Assembly (NCBI GenBank): GCA_028702245.1
Contig: JAQVPE010000037.1
Span: 1-6,973 of the forward strand
Direction of reading: 5' to 3'
Origin: Candidatus Izemoplasmatales bacterium
GTDB lineage: Bacteria > Bacillota_I > Bacilli_A > Izemoplasmatales > Hujiaoplasmataceae
Length of the DNA stretch: 6,973 nt
How positions within the stretch are numbered: position 1 is the stretch's first letter; the number at the start of each line of letters is the position of its first letter. Shown piece after piece: positions 4,965 through 6,973 of the stretch. The notes below the pieces were generated by a model. The model ran no database searches. It was not told where the DNA came from and saw only the letters and a list, made by a program, of their open reading frames with translations. The position numbers were made by a program, and so were the translations under genes.

Positions 4965-6311
4965 ATGGATGAAACAAATCAAAAATTTATCGCCGAAGCT
5001 GTTGATTTGACTCATGACGCCCTTGGAGTTGTCAAACTCGAGGACGGCTATACCGTTTTCGTAGAGGACTTGTTAAAAGGCGAAACGGCTGAGATTGAAA
5101 TCACCGCGAGGAAGAAAAACTACGGTTTTGGGAAAGTCATTCAAAGACTTACCAAAAGCCCTTTTCGTGTGACCCCGAAATGCAAACACTTTTATGAGTG
5201 TGGCGGCTGTGGCTTGATGCATATGGATTACGATTTGCAGCTCAGTTTCAAAAAATATCGAATCGAATCCACACTAAAAAGACATAAGTTGGCGGATGTT
5301 CAAGTCAACGACATGATTGGCATGGCCACTCCTTATTACTATCGAAATAAAGTCGAGATCAAATTCCATCAAGGCGAAAAAGGACTTGAAGCGGGGTTCT
5401 TTCAAGCCAAGTCACATCGTTTAGTGAATCTTGAGGAATGCCATATCATCACCAAGAAGACCTTTGAGATTATAACTTTACTTAAGAACATTTGCAATGA
5501 ACTGAATATTGAAGCATATGATTCAGAAACCAAGAAAGGCTGTTTAAAATCGGCCTTGATCCGCGAGTCGGCCTTAAATAAGGAAATTGTCATTCTCCTT
5601 AATGTTGCCAAGGAACCGATTCCTCAGGAAGAAGTTCTTGTTTCCAAACTGAGAAACAAGATACCGGAAATAGTTGGGGTTGCATCCACAATTGCGACCG
5701 ATGAGTCAACATTGTCTAATGATCCGATTAGAACCATTTACGGAAAAACATCAATCAGCGATAGTTTGAACAATATAATCTATGAAATCGGCTTACGATC
5801 CTTTTTCCAAACAAACACCATTCAAGCCGAGAAAATGATCCAGATAGCTTTGGAATACGCCGACATCAACCGAAAATCAAGGGTTATTGATGCTTATTGC
5901 GGCATTGGGGCAATCTCCCTTAACGCTTCCAAAAAAGCAAATAAAGTTTTTGGTATTGAAATTGTGAGGAGTGCGATTCAAGACGCCAAGAGGAACGCAC
6001 AGGTAAACAATATCACTAACGCCTTCTTTGAAGTCGGTGACGTTGAAGCGGTTCTCTCTAAATGGAAAAAATTCAGTTTCGACGCTATCTTTATCGATCC
6101 TCCTAGAAGGGGATGTTCAAAAGGTTTCATCAAGGCTCTTGTGGAAATTAAAGTTCCTACCATTGTTTATATTTCTTGCGATCAAGCAACTCTATGTCGT
6201 GATTTGGAGCAATTAGTTCAAAGCGGTTACGAGGTTAAGGAAATAACTCCGATCGATATGTTTCCGCAGACGATTCATGTAGAGTCTATCACGTTGCTTT
6301 CATTAAAATAG
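4965..6311 (+). CDS. rlmD: 23S rRNA (uracil-5-)-methyltransferase, RlmD/RumA family
   Basis: This SAM-dependent enzyme makes 5-methyluridine in 23S rRNA. At 448 residues it is full length. A TRAM domain (about 5-65) binds RNA. The iron-sulphur site is C73-x5-C79-GG-C82 with C159 further on. The methyltransferase fold starts at VIDAYCGIGAISLN (307-320), followed by the IDPPRRG motif (377-383), the nucleophile C405 in YISCDQATLCRDL and the end motif DMFPQTIHVE with E440 as the probable general base. Q282 in FFQTN is also conserved. Low-GC Gram-positive members (RlmCD type) can modify two positions in 23S rRNA; the exact target here is not readable. SCDQATL replaces the more common SCDPATL or SCNPATL. 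AGAGG (4948-4952) lies 12 bases before the ATG, somewhat far. It is transcribed alone behind a structured leader. Confidence 0.94.
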   Translation: MDETNQKFIAEAVDLTHDALGVVKLEDGYTVFVEDLLKGETAEIEITARKKNYGFGKVIQRLTKSPFRVTPKCKHFYECGGCGLMHMDYDLQLSFKKYRIESTLKRHKLADVQVNDMIGMATPYYYRNKVEIKFHQGEKGLEAGFFQAKSHRLVNLEECHIITKKTFEIITLLKNICNELNIEAYDSETKKGCLKSALIRESALNKEIVILLNVAKEPIPQEEVLVSKLRNKIPEIVGVASTIATDESTLSNDPIRTIYGKTSISDSLNNIIYEIGLRSFFQTNTIQAEKMIQIALEYADINRKSRVIDAYCGIGAISLNASKKANKVFGIEIVRSAIQDAKRNAQVNNITNAFFEVGDVEAVLSKWKKFSFDAIFIDPPRRGCSKGFIKALVEIKVPTIVYISCDQATLCRDLEQLVQSGYEVKEITPIDMFPQTIHVESITLLSLK

Positions 6312-6378
6312 CACTTGTTATATACTTGATGCATACTTGACAATATAAAATTTTTAGTCGAAAATTATTAATCATTAC
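6312..6378 (+). repeat. Three ACTTG units at 11-base period just after the methyltransferase gene
   Basis: ACTTG occurs at 6313-6317, 6324-6328 and 6335-6339, each exactly 11 bases after the last; the second and third are part of a perfect 8-base direct repeat ATACTTGA (6322-6329 and 6333-6340). The units sit between the stop codon and the terminator. The spacing is about one helical turn, which could mean a protein-binding site, but the array is short and could be chance. The rest of this segment is plain AT-rich sequence. Confidence 0.45.
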
Positions 6379-6415
6379 CATCAGATGACCTAATAAGGCG
6401 TCTGATGTTTTTTTT
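6379..6415 (+). terminator. Strong rho-independent terminator after the methyltransferase gene
   Basis: CATCAGATG (6379-6387) pairs with CGTCTGATG (6399-6407), nine pairs including one T-G, with extra CCT/AGG pairing inside, followed by eight T residues (6408-6415). It lies 68 bases after the stop codon. Confidence 0.88.
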
Positions 6416-6555
6416 ATAAGGCTATTTTATGCAATATGGAACATACGATACAATAATATTTACATTATCTTAATTAAAATATAGTAAGTGTAAACAAAAG
6501 AATTGATGAAACAAAAAAAACGGAATGAAATGAACAAATACTACTGAATAGAAAA
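6416..6555. other. AT-rich intergenic stretch without a recognisable gene
   Basis: This is part of a 318-base gene-free region between the methyltransferase and the ATPase gene. I see no coding frame with a ribosome binding site on either strand. The only structure noted is an imperfect inverted repeat, TTTACATTA (6459-6467) against TAAGTGTAAA (6485-6494), with one bulged base, which may be an operator or chance. Confidence 0.5.
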
Positions 6556-6593
6556 GACAAAAATCACTGAACAATGTTGACAAAAATCACTGA
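6556..6593 (+). repeat. Perfect 15-base direct repeat overlapping the ATPase promoter
   Basis: GACAAAAATCACTGA occurs at 6556-6570 and again at 6579-6593, 23 bases apart start to start (about two helical turns). The second copy supplies most of the -35 hexamer TTGACA, so a protein bound to the repeats would block or position RNA polymerase. The repeat is seen; an operator role is inferred. Confidence 0.65.
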
Positions 6594-6605
6594 TTATATT
6601 AAAAT
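6577..6605 (+). promoter_or_regulatory. Sigma-A promoter for the AAA ATPase gene
   Basis: TTGACA (6577-6582) and TAAAAT (6600-6605) are spaced by 17 bases, one mismatch from consensus in the -10. The predicted start near 6612 leaves a very short leader of under 20 bases, just enough for the ribosome binding site. Confidence 0.75.
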
Positions 6606-6629
6606 GTAAACCAAAGGGAGTGAGTCATC

Positions 6630-6973
6630 ATGTCATTAAGAAAAAAGGAGTATAGAGATAGAATTATCGATGAGATTGTTAAGTCCAAATTAGAGTCATT
6701 TGGTGCACTTTGTATTGAAGGGCCCAAATGGTGTGGTAAAACTTGGACTGCATTGAATCATTCAAACAGTGTCATTTTTATTGGCGATTCCCAAAATAAT
6801 TTCCAAAATCGAATGCTTGCAGAAGTTGATCCTTCAATCACTCTAGAAGGAATCAACCCTAGATTAATCGATGAATGGCAAGAAGTGCCTTCATTATGGG
6901 ATGCTGTAAGGTTCGAAGTAGATAAATCTCGAGAAAAAGAGCAATATATCTTGACTGGATCACGTACACCTAA
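6630..6973 (+). CDS. AAA ATPase of the AAA_14/DUF4143 type, N-terminal part (cut by window end)
   Basis: The frame opens at 6630 behind AAAGGGAG (6613-6620, spacing 9) and stays open for 114 codons to the window edge, so the 3' end lies outside. It shows the hallmarks of the AAA_14/DUF4143 ATPases: a leading YRDRIID helix (8-14), the Walker A motif GPKWCGKT (31-38), the Walker B-like block PRLIDEWQEVPSLWDAVR (77-94) and the YILTGS strand (106-111). Full proteins of this group are usually about 400 residues with a C-terminal DUF4143 domain. Their cellular role is poorly defined; they are numerous in gut and host-associated bacteria and often vary between strains. Codons are AT-rich compared with rsgA and the DUF2089 gene, which would fit an accessory gene. 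Directly upstream is a repeat-bearing promoter. Confidence 0.88.
   Translation, partial: MSLRKKEYRDRIIDEIVKSKLESFGALCIEGPKWCGKTWTALNHSNSVIFIGDSQNNFQNRMLAEVDPSITLEGINPRLIDEWQEVPSLWDAVRFEVDKSREKEQYILTGSRTP

Noticed and set aside
6337..6342. TTGACA after the methyltransferase gene as a promoter
   Set aside because: No -10 box at a proper distance and a strong terminator lies just downstream.
6459..6494. Imperfect inverted repeat and TTTACA/TATAGT as a second ATPase promoter
   Set aside because: Spacing is only 15 bases and the boxes are poor; the promoter at 6577-6605 is much better.
1..6973. CRISPR array, insertion sequence or phage genes
   Set aside because: No regularly spaced repeats, transposase, integrase or terminal inverted repeats were seen on either strand.

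Overview
The window reads as low-to-moderate GC chromosomal DNA from a Gram-positive-type bacterium (Bacillota or a close relative such as the Acholeplasmatales, Izemoplasmatales or Erysipelotrichia groups). The evidence is the strong AGGAGG-type ribosome binding sites, near-perfect sigma-A promoters, a DUF2089 gene with its SHOCT-like companions, and a Bacillus-style RsgA. TGA is a normal stop codon (it ends the genes at 2167 and 3439), so this is not the Mycoplasma/Spiroplasma code. The exact taxon cannot be fixed from the sequence.

Layout. Bases 1-346 (minus strand) hold an internal piece of a sugar-type ABC transporter substrate-binding protein. It has no N-terminal part and abuts rsgA head to head, which marks a rearrangement breakpoint or an assembly join. 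rsgA (371-1330, plus) is an intact ribosome-assembly GTPase. An AT-rich gap follows, with a candidate terminator, phased A-tracts and a consensus promoter. That promoter drives two small genes (54 and 50 codons, both with excellent ribosome binding sites) that match no family I know but end in similar C-terminal tails. A hairpin terminator and a second perfect-consensus promoter separate them from a four-gene operon: a one-TM SHOCT-like protein, a zinc-ribbon/HTH DUF2089 protein with a SHOCT-like tail, a small SHOCT-like protein with a repeated SADGD motif, and a 12-TM MFS exporter. A terminator closes the operon.

The right part holds an extended -10 promoter, a 120-base GC-rich leader that can fold as a hairpin, pseudoknot and terminator-like stem, and a complete RlmD/RumA-type 23S rRNA m5U methyltransferase with its own terminator. 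The last gene, cut by the window edge, is a DUF4143-type AAA ATPase behind a promoter carrying a perfect 15-base direct repeat.

How it may work together: rsgA and the methyltransferase are rRNA/ribosome housekeeping genes. Between them lies a module of tiny, apparently highly expressed proteins next to an envelope-response-like SHOCT/DUF2089 cluster and an exporter. The most interesting unexplained items are the peptide pair and the structured leader. A link between peptides, SHOCT proteins and exporter is inference only.
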